Assembly (NCBI RefSeq): GCF_030814435.1
Contig: NZ_JAUSUW010000006.1
Coordinates: 186,001-250,000, forward strand
DNA length: 64,000 bases
Reading direction: 5' to 3'
DNA from: Peteryoungia aggregata LMG 23059
GTDB taxonomy: Bacteria > Pseudomonadota > Alphaproteobacteria > Rhizobiales > Rhizobiaceae
Shown here: piece after piece, positions 18,445 to 27,115 of the stretch
Position numbering within the stretch: position 1 is the stretch's first letter
How the letters are laid out: every line of letters starts with the position of its first letter
Program-made: the position numbers and the translations under genes
Notes under the pieces: model-generated
What the model was told of the DNA's origin: nothing
What the model saw: only the letters and a program-made list of their open reading frames with translations
Databases searched by the model: none

Positions 18445-18987
18445 ATGATCAGCTTTAAAGGTATGGGCCGCTTCGCCTCGATCGCCGTCATCGCCGGCAG
18501 CGTGATGCTGGGTGCGGTTTCCGCGAAGGCACAGGAGGTGCCGGCTGAGCACATGCAGGCGGCACGCGATGCGATCAGCGCGCTCGGTGTTACCAACCGT
18601 TTCGATGCGATCCTGCCGAACATCATGGACCGACTGACCTCGCAGCTCATCCAGGCCTATCCGAACCTGCAGGACCAGATTTCGGTGAAGGTCGAGGAGG
18701 AAGCCCTAAAACTGGCGGCTCGTCGCGCCGATCTCGAGCGTGAGGCCGCACTGGTTTACGCTAAGGCGTTCACGGCCGAGGAACTCAAGCAGATCTCGGC
18801 CTTCTACGGTAGCGAGACCGGCAAGAAGCTCCTCAAGGATGGCCCGATCGCGACCCGCGAGCTGCTGAAGGCTGCCGACATCTGGACCGCCGGCATCGCC
18901 CGCGACCTTGAGCAGCAGGCCAATGCCGCGCTGCTGGCCGAGGTGCAGGCCCAGCAGCCTGCAGCGGCAGAAGCGCCGAAGCCCTGA
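18445..18987 (+). CDS. DUF2059 secreted protein
   Basis: 180-residue exported protein of unknown function. A Sec signal peptide (FASIAVIAGSVMLGAVSAKA) occupies about residues 10-29, with cleavage near AKA-QE. The mature part has the DUF2059 core: LIQAYPNLQDQIS and then AKAFTAEELKQISAFYGSETG, the conserved FxxeELkqi..Fy.s..Gkk pattern. The tail is Ala/Gln/Pro-rich. It follows rpiA by 17 bp. A periplasmic location is inferred. Confidence 0.87.
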   Translation: MISFKGMGRFASIAVIAGSVMLGAVSAKAQEVPAEHMQAARDAISALGVTNRFDAILPNIMDRLTSQLIQAYPNLQDQISVKVEEEALKLAARRADLEREAALVYAKAFTAEELKQISAFYGSETGKKLLKDGPIATRELLKAADIWTAGIARDLEQQANAALLAEVQAQQPAAAEAPKP

Positions 18988-19007
18988 TCGATTGATCTTG
19001 ATTTGTG

Positions 19008-19038
19008 AGCCCGGGCATGGTCCCGGGCTTTTCTTTTT
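19008..19038 (+). terminator. Terminator after the DUF2059 gene
   Basis: agcccggg (19008-19015), 6-base loop, cccgggct (19022-19029), followed by tttctttttcc. Clear intrinsic terminator of the rpiA transcript. Confidence 0.88.
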
Positions 19039-19101
19039 CCAACGGCGCTTCCTATATCAGGCGCAGTTCAAGCGAGAGCCTAGCAGGCGAGGAGACCCCC
19101 C

Positions 19102-20490
19102 ATGAGCCAGTTCGACTATGACCTCTTTGTCATTGGTGGCGGCTCCGGTGGAGTTCGCAGTGCCCGTGTTGCCGCCTCTCTCGGCAAGAAGGTGGCCATC
19201 GCCGAGGAATACCGCTTCGGTGGAACCTGTGTGATCCGCGGTTGCGTGCCAAAGAAGCTCTTTGTCTATGCCTCCCAGTTCCATGAGCATTTCGAGGATG
19301 CGACCGGCTATGGCTGGACGGTGGGCGAGACGCGGTTCGACTGGCCCTCACTGATTGCCGCCAAGGACAGGGAGATCGCGCGTCTCGAAGGGCTCTATCG
19401 CAAGGGTCTGGATAATGCGGGTGTTGAGATCCTCGAAACCCGCGCCGAATTGACGGGTCCGCACAGCGTGCGCCTGGTCAAGAGCGGCAAGCAGGTCACG
19501 GCCGAGCGGATCGTCGTTGCCGTTGGTGGTGCCGCCAACCCGCATGCCTCCCTGCCGGGCCACGAACTCTGCATCTCCTCCAATGAAGCCTTTCATCTGG
19601 AGCAACTGCCGCGTTCCATCCTGATCGCCGGCGGCGGTTACATCGCGGTCGAGTTCGCCAATATCTTCCATGGGCTCGGTGTCGATACCACCCTGATCTA
19701 TCGCGGTGCGGAGATCCTCAGCCGTTTCGACCATGACATGCGGCGCGGCCTGCATGAGGCTATGGAGGCCAAGGGCATACGGATCCTCTGCCACGATCAC
19801 ATCCAGAAGGTCACGAAGTCGGCGGCAGGCAATCTCGACGTGGATACGATCAACAATGGGCGACTGGTGGTCGAGCAGGTCATGCTGGCGCTCGGGCGTG
19901 ATCCAAACACTGCGGGCCTCGGTCTGGAAGCGGCCGGCGTCGAGACCAATGATCGCGGCGCCATCGTTGTCGATGCCTATTCCCGGACCAATGTCCCGAG
20001 CATCTTCGCACTCGGCGATGTGACGGATCGTGTCCAGCTCACACCCGTCGCGATCCATGAGGCGATGTGCTTCATCGAGACGCAGTACAGGAACAATCCG
20101 ACCTCGCCCGATCACGACCTGATCGCCACAGCCGTCTTCTCACAACCCGAAATCGGCACTGTCGGCCTCTCGGAGGAGGCCGCTGCCAAGAAATTCGAAG
20201 AGATCGAAGTCTATCGTGCCCAGTTCCGTCCGATGAAGGCAACGCTGTCGGGGCGGGCCGAGAAGATGATCATGAAGCTGATCGTCAATGCTGCCGATCG
20301 CAAGGTGGTCGGCGCGCATATCCTGGGGCACGATGCCGGCGAGATGGCCCAACTTCTCGGCATCACCCTCAAGGCCGGCTGCACCAAGGACGATTTCGAT
20401 CGCACCATGGCGGTTCATCCGACGGCTGCCGAGGAACTGGTTACGATGTATGCGCCGAGCTACCGGGTTCGCAACGGCGAGCGGATCTGA
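19102..20490 (+). CDS. gor: Glutathione-disulfide reductase
   Basis: 462-residue flavoprotein that reduces GSSG with NADPH. FAD-binding motif IGGGSGGVRSAR; redox disulfide GGTCVIRGCVPKKL (Cys 43 and Cys 48); NAD(P)-binding GGGYIAVEFANI; second FAD motif SIFALGDVTDR; C-terminal catalytic dyad segment MAVHPTAAEELV. These are all in place and the length is normal. It has its own start after a terminator and ends at a hairpin shared with a possible small gene on the other strand. Confidence 0.96.
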   Translation: MSQFDYDLFVIGGGSGGVRSARVAASLGKKVAIAEEYRFGGTCVIRGCVPKKLFVYASQFHEHFEDATGYGWTVGETRFDWPSLIAAKDREIARLEGLYRKGLDNAGVEILETRAELTGPHSVRLVKSGKQVTAERIVVAVGGAANPHASLPGHELCISSNEAFHLEQLPRSILIAGGGYIAVEFANIFHGLGVDTTLIYRGAEILSRFDHDMRRGLHEAMEAKGIRILCHDHIQKVTKSAAGNLDVDTINNGRLVVEQVMLALGRDPNTAGLGLEAAGVETNDRGAIVVDAYSRTNVPSIFALGDVTDRVQLTPVAIHEAMCFIETQYRNNPTSPDHDLIATAVFSQPEIGTVGLSEEAAAKKFEEIEVYRAQFRPMKATLSGRAEKMIMKLIVNAADRKVVGAHILGHDAGEMAQLLGITLKAGCTKDDFDRTMAVHPTAAEELVTMYAPSYRVRNGERI

Positions 20491-20508
20491 TCGATCCTCA
20501 TGATAGGC

Positions 20509-20537
20509 AAGGCCTCGCCGGATGTCTGGCGAGGCTT
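20509..20537. terminator. Hairpin after gor, possibly bidirectional
   Basis: gcctcgcc (20512-20519), 8-base loop, ggcgaggc (20528-20535), extended by one G-U and one A-U pair. It is 21 bp from the gor stop and 6 bp from the stop of a minus-strand small ORF. Confidence 0.6.
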
Positions 20538-20543
20538 GGCTGA

Positions 20544-20672
20544 TCAGAATTTGGAGAGCAGATCGAGCCCGAGGACAGGTGCCGACAGAGCAGCAAGGGC
20601 GAGGAGGGAAAGCAGGACAAGTCGGGTCCTGCGGCTTCTTCGGGTTTGTACACCAGTCCAATCATACGCCAT
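20544..20672 (-). CDS. Possible 42-residue membrane peptide
   Basis: ATG 20672 to TGA 20544-20546. The peptide has a basic N-terminus (GVQTRRSRRTR) followed by one hydrophobic helix of about 20 residues (LVLLSLLALAALSAPVLGL) and a short tail, so it looks like a single-pass small inner-membrane protein with positive-inside topology. AGGA stands about 10 bases before the ATG, and a hairpin lies directly after the stop. It is too short for usual gene finders and sits in a gap of over 430 bp. I do not know a named family. Alternative: a chance frame. Confidence 0.5.
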   Translation of the reverse strand: MAYDWTGVQTRRSRRTRLVLLSLLALAALSAPVLGLDLLSKF

Positions 20673-20924
20673 CACACGATCCTCATGATCAACGCAGGAA
20701 GCCGAAACTTCCCGAACACCACACTACGCCCCCATCAACGCGGATAGTGGCCGGGGCTTGCGTGAAGCTTGCTTTTGGCCAGACATGCGCAAGTCCCTTC
20801 TGCAACAGCGGTGTTCGCAGGCTGGTCATGCTGACATTTCGAATTTTCTTTGCAAGGCCTCCCTTATGGAAAGCCCGTGTTGGGCTTGTGAATCATGTGG
20901 GAAACCCTGCTGCAGTGCGAAAGC

Positions 20925-21785
20925 TCACCTCTGCATCAGCCAATCGACGGCCGGTTTCCACAACGTGTCCTTGAATGTCGACCGGAAGAAGCCGAGATGC
21001 CCGACGGTGCCGCCAGCCTCCTCGGGAGAGATCCAGCGTATCTCGGTGGGGGCCCTGTAGTAGTATTTCAACAGCGCATGCTGTGCCTTCGGTGTACCCC
21101 ATGGGTCGTCTGTCAGTCCGATGGCCAGGATCGGCGTCTCGACTTCGGCAAAACGGCGGACGGCATCCATTGTCGGATCGGCGAAGAAGTATTCGGGATG
21201 CCGGCCCCACTTCGCCCATTCCCGGAACACCGTGCCCGGCAATGTCTGGCCGAGACCGATGCGACCGGGCACTTTCCCGAGCAGCGTCGCGAGTGGAACG
21301 CCGACCAGGTTCATCTGACTGAATACGCGCAGACGCGGACGAGTATTGCCCCAGTAGCCCGTCATCGTGGCCACCATCAGATAACGCGCAAACCGCTGCG
21401 AGCGCCCGCCCAGAGCCAGGACCTGTCCGCCGAAGGATTGCCCGATGCCAACGGTCTGGTGGCCGGGCGCTACGGATTCCAGCTGGTGCAGTGCTGCCGG
21501 CATGTCGAAATGCGCCCAGTCGCGCATCAGGAGCGGTTTGCGCCAGTCCGGGGGCGCCTGGGACCCGGCCACTCCGCGATAGTCATAGGTGAGGGTGGCA
21601 CGAAACCCGTGATCGGCGACGAGGTGCTCTGCGAAGCGTGCATAGAAACCGCGCGGGACGGCCGCAGCTGATGAGATCAGCGCGAGTGGACCGTCGCCGG
21701 CGCCGCGGATCAGCGTGCCATGCAGGGGGAAATTGTCCGCCGTCTCAAAGACGATCTCGGATTTCTCCGTCTCGTGCCGTGTCAT
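20925..21785 (-). CDS. Alpha/beta hydrolase (COG4757-like)
   Basis: 286-residue predicted serine hydrolase. N-terminal beta strands (IVFETADNFPLHGTLIRG) lead to ALISSAAAVPRGFYARFAEH and TYDYRGVAGS; the nucleophile elbow is GIGQSFGGQ. An Asp in IGLTDDPWGTP and a His in GTVGHLGFFR complete the likely triad. The YDYRG..S and GHLGFFR patterns are those of the COG4757 group, often annotated only as predicted hydrolases. ATG 21785 has GGGAGG in front and is preferred to 21833. It is divergent from the DAHP synthase gene. Substrate unknown. Confidence 0.83.
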   Translation of the reverse strand: MTRHETEKSEIVFETADNFPLHGTLIRGAGDGPLALISSAAAVPRGFYARFAEHLVADHGFRATLTYDYRGVAGSQAPPDWRKPLLMRDWAHFDMPAALHQLESVAPGHQTVGIGQSFGGQVLALGGRSQRFARYLMVATMTGYWGNTRPRLRVFSQMNLVGVPLATLLGKVPGRIGLGQTLPGTVFREWAKWGRHPEYFFADPTMDAVRRFAEVETPILAIGLTDDPWGTPKAQHALLKYYYRAPTEIRWISPEEAGGTVGHLGFFRSTFKDTLWKPAVDWLMQR

Positions 21786-21817
21786 GCCGAACCTCCCGTC
21801 CCGGATGCGACGAGAGC

Positions 21818-21830
21818 TTACGTTTACGTT
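21818..21830. promoter_or_regulatory. Tandem TTACGTTTACGTT motif upstream of the hydrolase
   Basis: TTACGT-TTACGTT, 33-45 bp upstream of the hydrolase start, where a promoter or operator would lie. The overlapping TTACGT units suggest a regulator-binding site; the protein cannot be named. Confidence 0.3.
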
Positions 21831-22028
21831 CATGTCATATCAAGCGCCGGGTTCCAGGAAGGTGTCCGCTGTGGTCGCCGAGGCTTGTTCGGCGCTATCC
21901 GCAGAGGTGCGCCAGCGGCCTGCGAAAGTCCCCAAACTTCGGCTTTCCAAGGATCGATTAACCGTTTATAAGCCCCCATCCGATGCGGCCGGGAGGTTGC
22001 CGCAGCTAGTATCAGACAGGTGACGACC

Positions 22029-23405
22029 ATGGCGCAGAATTGGACCCCGAGCAGCTGGAGACAGAAGCCGATCAAGCAGGTTCCGGCGTATCCGGACCTC
22101 GACGCATTGAAGGCTGCCGAGCAGCAGCTTTCGACCTATCCGCCGCTGGTCTTTGCGGGCGAGGCCCGTCGCCTGAAGAAGTCGCTGGCCCAGGTCGCGG
22201 AAGGCAATGCCTTCCTGCTGCAGGGCGGCGACTGCGCCGAAAGCTTCGCCGAGCATGGCGCGGACAATATCCGCGACTTCTTCCGCGCCTTCCTGCAGAT
22301 GGCGGTCGTTCTGACCTTCGGTGCGCAGCTGCCGGTGGTCAAGGTCGGCCGCATTGCAGGGCAGTTCGCCAAGCCGCGCTCTTCCGACATGGAGACAATC
22401 GGTGGCGTCGAGCTGCCGAGCTATCGCGGCGACATCATCAACGGCATCGAGTTCACCGAAGAGGCCCGCATCCCGAGCCCCGAGCGTCAGCTGATGGCCT
22501 ATCGCCAGTCGGCTGCGACGCTCAACCTGCTGCGTGCCTTCGCGATGGGTGGCTATGCCAATCTTGAGAACGTGCATCAGTGGATGCTTGGCTTCGTCAA
22601 GGATAGCCCGCAGGCCGAGCGCTACCGGAAGCTTGCTGACCGCATTTCCGAAACCATGGACTTCATGAAGGCCGTGGGCATCACCTCGGAAAACAATCCG
22701 AGCCTGCGCGAGACCGATTTCTTCACCAGCCATGAAGCCCTGCTTCTCGGCTACGAAGAAGCGTTGACCCGCGTCGATTCCACCTCGGGCGACTGGTACG
22801 CGACGTCCGGCCACATGATCTGGATCGGCGACCGTACGCGCCAGGCCGACCATGCGCATCTCGAATACTGCCGTGGCATCAAGAACCCGATCGGTCTCAA
22901 GTGCGGTCCGTCGCTGCAGGCTGACGATCTCTTGAACCTCATCGACATCCTGAACCCGCAGAACGAAGCCGGTCGCCTGACGCTGATCTGCCGCTTCGGT
23001 CACGACAAGGTTGCCGAGCACCTGCCGCGTCTCGTGCGCGCCGTCGAGCGCGAAGGCCGCAAGGTCGTATGGTCCTGCGATCCGATGCATGGCAACACGA
23101 TCACGCTCAACAACTACAAGACCCGTCCCTTCGAGCGGATCCTGTCGGAAGTCGAAAGCTTCTTCCAGATCCACCGTGCGGAAGGCTCGCATCCGGGCGG
23201 CATCCATATCGAGATGACCGGCAAGGACGTGACCGAATGCACCGGCGGCGCGCGCGCGGTGACCGGCAACGATCTCGCCGACCGTTACCATACCCATTGC
23301 GATCCGCGTCTCAACGCCGATCAGGCACTGGAGCTTGCGTTCCTGCTGGCAGAGCGGATGAAGAGCGGTCGCGACGAGAAGCGCATGCTGGTTGCAAATG
23401 GCTGA
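22029..23405 (+). CDS. 3-deoxy-7-phosphoheptulonate synthase, class II
   Basis: 458-residue plant-type (class II) DAHP synthase, first step of the shikimate pathway from PEP and erythrose 4-phosphate. It begins [11 protein letters not shown], the standard family start, and continues with [56 protein letters not shown]-like [30 protein letters not shown] and [12 protein letters not shown] 22020 is in frame, but ATG 22029 is the conserved start and has AGGTGA ahead. Feedback regulation cannot be read from this sequence. Confidence 0.97.
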   Translation: MAQNWTPSSWRQKPIKQVPAYPDLDALKAAEQQLSTYPPLVFAGEARRLKKSLAQVAEGNAFLLQGGDCAESFAEHGADNIRDFFRAFLQMAVVLTFGAQLPVVKVGRIAGQFAKPRSSDMETIGGVELPSYRGDIINGIEFTEEARIPSPERQLMAYRQSAATLNLLRAFAMGGYANLENVHQWMLGFVKDSPQAERYRKLADRISETMDFMKAVGITSENNPSLRETDFFTSHEALLLGYEEALTRVDSTSGDWYATSGHMIWIGDRTRQADHAHLEYCRGIKNPIGLKCGPSLQADDLLNLIDILNPQNEAGRLTLICRFGHDKVAEHLPRLVRAVEREGRKVVWSCDPMHGNTITLNNYKTRPFERILSEVESFFQIHRAEGSHPGGIHIEMTGKDVTECTGGARAVTGNDLADRYHTHCDPRLNADQALELAFLLAERMKSGRDEKRMLVANG

Positions 23406-23434
23406 ACCATAGGTTCAACTTTGCGAGGTTGACC

Positions 23435-23472
23435 ACCGGGCGGGCTTCAACGAAGCTCGCCCGGTTCTCGTT
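23435..23472 (+). terminator. Terminator after the DAHP synthase gene
   Basis: accgggcgggcttc (23435-23448), loop aac, gaagctcgcccggt (23452-23465): a 14-bp stem with one G-U pair, followed by tctcgttt. It is also just before the ribosome site of the GFA gene. Confidence 0.75.
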
Positions 23473-23486
23473 TCGGAGGTCAAGTG

Positions 23487-23882
23487 ATGGACGACAAGAC
23501 AGGGCGCTGCCTTTGTGGCGCGGTGCGTTTCAGGACACGTGGCGAGCTTCGCGAAGTCATTGCCTGTCATTGTTCGCAATGCCGTCGCCAGACAGGGCTC
23601 TACTACGCCGCGACAAATGTCTTGCTCGATCGACTTGAGATCGAAGGCATGGGAGATGTCGGCTGGTATCGCGCAAGCACAGAAGCCCGGCGCGGATTTT
23701 GTCGAACATGCGGTTCGGCCCTCTTCTGGCAGGCCGACGGCGCGGACTACATGTCCATCATGGCGGGCGCGTTCGACCAGCCGAGCGGACTTGCGATCGG
23801 CTACCACATCTTCTGTGCCGACAAAGGCGACTTCTACGAGATCAACGACGGACTGCCGCAGTATCCGGCGGGGAGGGGCTGA
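23487..23882 (+). CDS. GFA (CENP-V/glutathione-dependent formaldehyde-activating) family protein
   Basis: 131-residue zinc protein. The family cysteines are complete: CLCGAVRF, ACHCSQCRRQTG, and GFCRTCGSALFW. Despite the family name, most members have no proven formaldehyde function. GTG 23484 and ATG 23487 are adjacent starts; GGAGG at 23475 favours the ATG by spacing. It ends six bases from the convergent winged-helix gene. Confidence 0.88.
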   Translation: MDDKTGRCLCGAVRFRTRGELREVIACHCSQCRRQTGLYYAATNVLLDRLEIEGMGDVGWYRASTEARRGFCRTCGSALFWQADGADYMSIMAGAFDQPSGLAIGYHIFCADKGDFYEINDGLPQYPAGRG

Positions 23883-23888
23883 CGGGTA

Positions 23889-24779
23889 TTACGCGGCGGC
23901 TGAGTTCTCGGTCTGGATGCCCAGTTCGTCCAGCGCTCGCTGATAGGAGAGGTCGATCGCGGCAAACTTTGCGGACTGCCAGGTGAAATAGTCCTCAATG
24001 AAGCGGCTCGTCAGCAGGAGGTCGCCGCGCCGACGCTGCTGTTCCCAACTGAGCAGGCCGTCGGTTTCGGCCTTCTTGAACATGCGCTTCAGATTGGTTG
24101 TCGATACCTGGTAGGTTTCGCTAAGCTCGACGAGGGTAACAGGGCCGCAGGATGAAGTCGGCGCCGCACGATCGACAATGTCGAGGCGTGAGAACAGGTC
24201 ATGCAGGATGATGCCGCCGAGATCCGACCAGAGGAAGTGGCCGATTGAATCCGGAGGGTCTCGCCACATCGGATCGCCCACCATGATGTCGGCGCCAACG
24301 GGTTGTGCGATAAGGAAGATCCTGTCCTCGGCGAGTGACGTCATTTCGCGGTTGCCGCCATCAAGCCGGTCGAGGCAGGCCAGATGGCCATTGAACCAGC
24401 TGCGTAGGCCATTCAGGCTCAGCTCCGTCGGCTCCAGCACGCGCACGCGCTTGTCCGGCACATCCGGAACGTCGCGCAGGAACTTGTAGGCTACGAGTTC
24501 AGCCAGATAGCCGGTGGCCGTGTTGCGGCTCGCCGCTCCCAGGCGCATGACCGTCTCGACGAAACGCGTGGCTGTCAGACCCGAAAGCGGATCATCCTGC
24601 GTACGACGAAGGGCCAGGGCAAAAACCGATTGCGTCATCAGCCACTTGCGATGCGACGCCTTGAGGCGCGACATGCGTGGCGTTCGCATGTGAATGCCAA
24701 TAAGATGCCGGGCGATCTGCTTTTCGATGGCCGGATACAATGGATGTGCAACGATATCAGCACGCGTCATGAGCGGCAT
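23889..24779 (-). CDS. Unrecognised protein with a C-terminal winged-helix-like domain
   Basis: 296 residues, soluble, no signal peptide. I do not recognise a named family. The N-terminal half is helical and contains SRLKASHRKWLMTQSVFALA; the middle has FLIAQPVGADIMVGDPMWRD. A segment near residues 220-260 (PVTLVELSETYQVSTTNLKR, then MFKKAETDGLLSWEQQRRRG) reads like a helix-turn-helix followed by a wing, so DNA binding by a transcriptional regulator is likely. It stands alone: convergent with the GFA gene on one side, with a terminator-like hairpin upstream. Alternatives: a sensor with a MarR- or GntR-like output. Confidence 0.55.
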   Translation of the reverse strand: MPLMTRADIVAHPLYPAIEKQIARHLIGIHMRTPRMSRLKASHRKWLMTQSVFALALRRTQDDPLSGLTATRFVETVMRLGAASRNTATGYLAELVAYKFLRDVPDVPDKRVRVLEPTELSLNGLRSWFNGHLACLDRLDGGNREMTSLAEDRIFLIAQPVGADIMVGDPMWRDPPDSIGHFLWSDLGGIILHDLFSRLDIVDRAAPTSSCGPVTLVELSETYQVSTTNLKRMFKKAETDGLLSWEQQRRRGDLLLTSRFIEDYFTWQSAKFAAIDLSYQRALDELGIQTENSAAA

Positions 24780-24888
24780 GGCAATGGCTCTGATCTCAAT
24801 TTTGAATGTCTCAGGAGTGTCCGACCGCGCAAGCAGTCGCCAAGCACAGTCGTTGGAAATACTGTCAAGCCCCCTGATTTGACGAACA

Positions 24889-24933
24889 AAAAAAGTCTAT
24901 GACTGAAATCGCTTGGCGCTGCAATAGCGCCAA
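24889..24933 (-). terminator. Terminator of the LtaS-type gene
   Basis: ttggcgct (24913-24920), loop gcaat, agcgccaa (24926-24933): a perfect 8-bp stem. On the minus strand a run of seven T (from 24897 to 24891) follows about 16 bases later. It lies 50 bp after the stop of the upstream gene. Confidence 0.6.
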
Positions 24934-24982
24934 CCGTTCAAATCGAGTTTATGGATAATTGTGATCAGAAGTAACGAACTGC

Positions 24983-26914
24983 TCAACTGGCCGGTTGCAT
25001 CAGATCTGTTTGCTCTGGGAAGAAACGTCCAAGACCGTAGCCTTCGCCGAACATCACGTCGTGCTGCAGCAGGCGATAATCCCGGATCAGGGGATCCACG
25101 CGGCCCGACAGGGACCAGTCCGCCTGCGCCTTGTTGTTGCGACCAATCAACTGGTGACGGTCGATGACCGCGAAGCGCTCCGCCACCCGACCGAGCATGC
25201 CGGTGTAGAACGGATGGCGATAGCCGGCCATGCGCACCACATAGTGGGGCAACTGGGACGGGCTCACAGTGCCGATATCCTTCTGGACGCCACGCTTCGA
25301 CGACCAGATAACCAGGGGTGTCTCATGCTCCCGCTTCATCGTGGCAACGGACGCTTTGCGCGTGGCAACGACATTGGCCATGTAACCGCTCTCGGTATAG
25401 ACCGCGTTGAGCGGCGGAAGATGATCCCCGAACACAACGATGATCGTCTCCCGGCGGCGCTTCTTGGCCCAGTCCATCAGCGCCTTCAGGCTCTGGTCGG
25501 CTTCCTTCACGCCTTGAGCATAGGTGGCAAGCGCACTGGTGCTGTCGTCAGAGAGCGTGGGGGCATCCACGTCGATGGTGTTCTTGATATAGCGGTTGTG
25601 CTCGTAGGGGCCATGGCCCTGCAGCGTGACAGCGAAGAAGAAGAAGGGTTCGCGGGTGTTGTCGGCTTCCTTGATGATGTAGCGGGTCAGGGCGTCATCC
25701 GAGACGAACATGCCACGCTTGTCCATGGCAGGCATGGTTTCCTCGGAATGAAACTGCTGAAAGCCGAGCGACTTGTAGACATTGTCGCGATTCCAGAACC
25801 AGCTCTGAAAGGGGTGGAAGGCCTTGGTGACATAGCCCTTCGAACCAAAGAAGGTGGCGAGAGATGGGACCGGGCGGCGGATGTATTGCTGATACGGGAT
25901 GCTGCCATATGGGAGGAAGGCGTTGGAGAAGCCGGTCAGCGCCTCGAACTCGACATTGGCAGTCATGCCGCCAAATTCAGGCGAAAACACCTGTCCCGAC
26001 TGGGCTGCGCGCATTACCGGCATCGGGTCGGCGGAGTAGCGGACGCTGCTCATCTTGGTCGGGTCCCAGAGCGATTCGCTCATGACAACGATCACATCGG
26101 CCTGGCGCCCGGAGAAGAAGGAGGCCGGCAGCAGGTCGGTCTGCATATCGCTGATCGCCAAGGAGCTGTAGCCGTCCGGCGCACTGACGCTCGCCATCGG
26201 GACATTGAAGGCGAAGGCGAGCAGGAAGCCGTTATGGCGATAGTTCTCCTTCTGGTCCCACATCATGGGAACGATGTTCAATCGATCGCGGATGGCCGAA
26301 AACGACATCGGGTCCATCAGCGAGACGAAGGCAGCGATCAACGGAAAGGACACGGCGAGGCGGGCGCCTCGGCCGAGGATGTTGAGACGCGGGAAGACCT
26401 TGCGGCTCTTCCAGATCAAGGTAACGAAGGCGGCGACGAAAACCACGATGCCGATGGCAAGTCCGATCGCCTTGATCGGCTCGGCGGCGACCATCACCGG
26501 CAGAAGTTCGATGATCTGGCGACCGAACAGCAGGTCACTGGGGAAAAGCGGGTCGGAAAGAAAGAGCTGCTTCTGGCCCGAGAAGAAGGCGGGGAGCAGA
26601 GCAAGGGGACCGACGATGAGTGCCGACTGATAGGCTTTGCCGATGACGGCGTCGGAAAAGGCGAGCAGCAGGAAGACGACCCCGGCTGCCACCAGGCCCG
26701 GGCGGCTGGAGGAGGTCATGTACTCCGCCACGTCGACCAACGTCCCGCGGGCGAGGACTTCGCTTGCAACGACAATCGCGACCGCTATCAGGGCCGTGTT
26801 CACCCACTGGACGATGAGCTGGAGAACCCAGGCTGTGCTGACGTCCCGTTCGCGGATCGCACCGAATGGTTTGAAGAGGCTCGCGACTAGCGATTTCGGG
26901 CTGGGTTGGGCCAC
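24983..26914 (-). CDS. LTA synthase/sulfatase-fold phosphoglycerol transferase, membrane-bound
   Basis: 643-residue inner-membrane protein of the LtaS-like family. Five hydrophobic helices occupy roughly residues 30-200; an extracytoplasmic sulfatase-fold catalytic domain follows. Catalytic Thr lies in GGMTANVEFEALTG, metal sites in VIVVMSESLWDPTK and VVFGDHLPPLN, and the histidine in LQGHGPYE. In Gram-negatives such enzymes move phosphoglycerol or phosphoethanolamine to periplasmic glucans or lipids; in rhizobia the CgmB/OpgB role in cyclic beta-glucan decoration is one candidate. The start is GTG 26914 with GGAG at proper spacing. Divergent from nadE over a repeat array resembling a Pho box. 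Confidence 0.85.
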   Translation of the reverse strand: MAQPSPKSLVASLFKPFGAIRERDVSTAWVLQLIVQWVNTALIAVAIVVASEVLARGTLVDVAEYMTSSSRPGLVAAGVVFLLLAFSDAVIGKAYQSALIVGPLALLPAFFSGQKQLFLSDPLFPSDLLFGRQIIELLPVMVAAEPIKAIGLAIGIVVFVAAFVTLIWKSRKVFPRLNILGRGARLAVSFPLIAAFVSLMDPMSFSAIRDRLNIVPMMWDQKENYRHNGFLLAFAFNVPMASVSAPDGYSSLAISDMQTDLLPASFFSGRQADVIVVMSESLWDPTKMSSVRYSADPMPVMRAAQSGQVFSPEFGGMTANVEFEALTGFSNAFLPYGSIPYQQYIRRPVPSLATFFGSKGYVTKAFHPFQSWFWNRDNVYKSLGFQQFHSEETMPAMDKRGMFVSDDALTRYIIKEADNTREPFFFFAVTLQGHGPYEHNRYIKNTIDVDAPTLSDDSTSALATYAQGVKEADQSLKALMDWAKKRRRETIIVVFGDHLPPLNAVYTESGYMANVVATRKASVATMKREHETPLVIWSSKRGVQKDIGTVSPSQLPHYVVRMAGYRHPFYTGMLGRVAERFAVIDRHQLIGRNNKAQADWSLSGRVDPLIRDYRLLQHDVMFGEGYGLGRFFPEQTDLMQPAS

Positions 26915-26938
26915 GTCGAACTCCGGGGGATGAAGCGT

Positions 26939-26990
26939 GTGTCATGAATGTTTCGCATAGGTGTCACACAAGTGTCATGAATGCTACATG
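26939..26990. promoter_or_regulatory. Pho-box-like array of 11-bp-phased repeats
   Basis: GTGTCAT-gaat at 26939, a degenerate GTTTCGC-atag at 26950, GTGTCAC-acaa at 26961, GTGTCAT-gaat at 26972 and GCTACAT at 26983: 7-bp units with 4-bp spacers, the geometry of a PhoB box (CTGTCAT-N4 repeats). It is 25 bp from the LtaS-type start and 126 bp from nadE. Reading direction is toward nadE. Binding by PhoB is inferred. Confidence 0.5.
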
Positions 26991-27115
26991 AACCATGACG
27001 CAGAAACCTTTGTTCCCACGATTTCAGGGGGATTGGTTAGCGGCGGCGGACATTGCGGAACAAGGCGACGCGAAGTGGCGTTGCGATCGGTCACACGAGC
27101 GGCTAAATCGGTGTC

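Noticed and set aside
20500..20688. Plus-strand 62-residue frame after gor
   Set aside because: Runs through the terminator stem; the minus-strand peptide in the same place has better evidence.
24995..26890. 631-residue plus-strand frame over the LtaS-type gene
   Set aside because: Antisense shadow; the minus strand shows TM helices and catalytic motifs.
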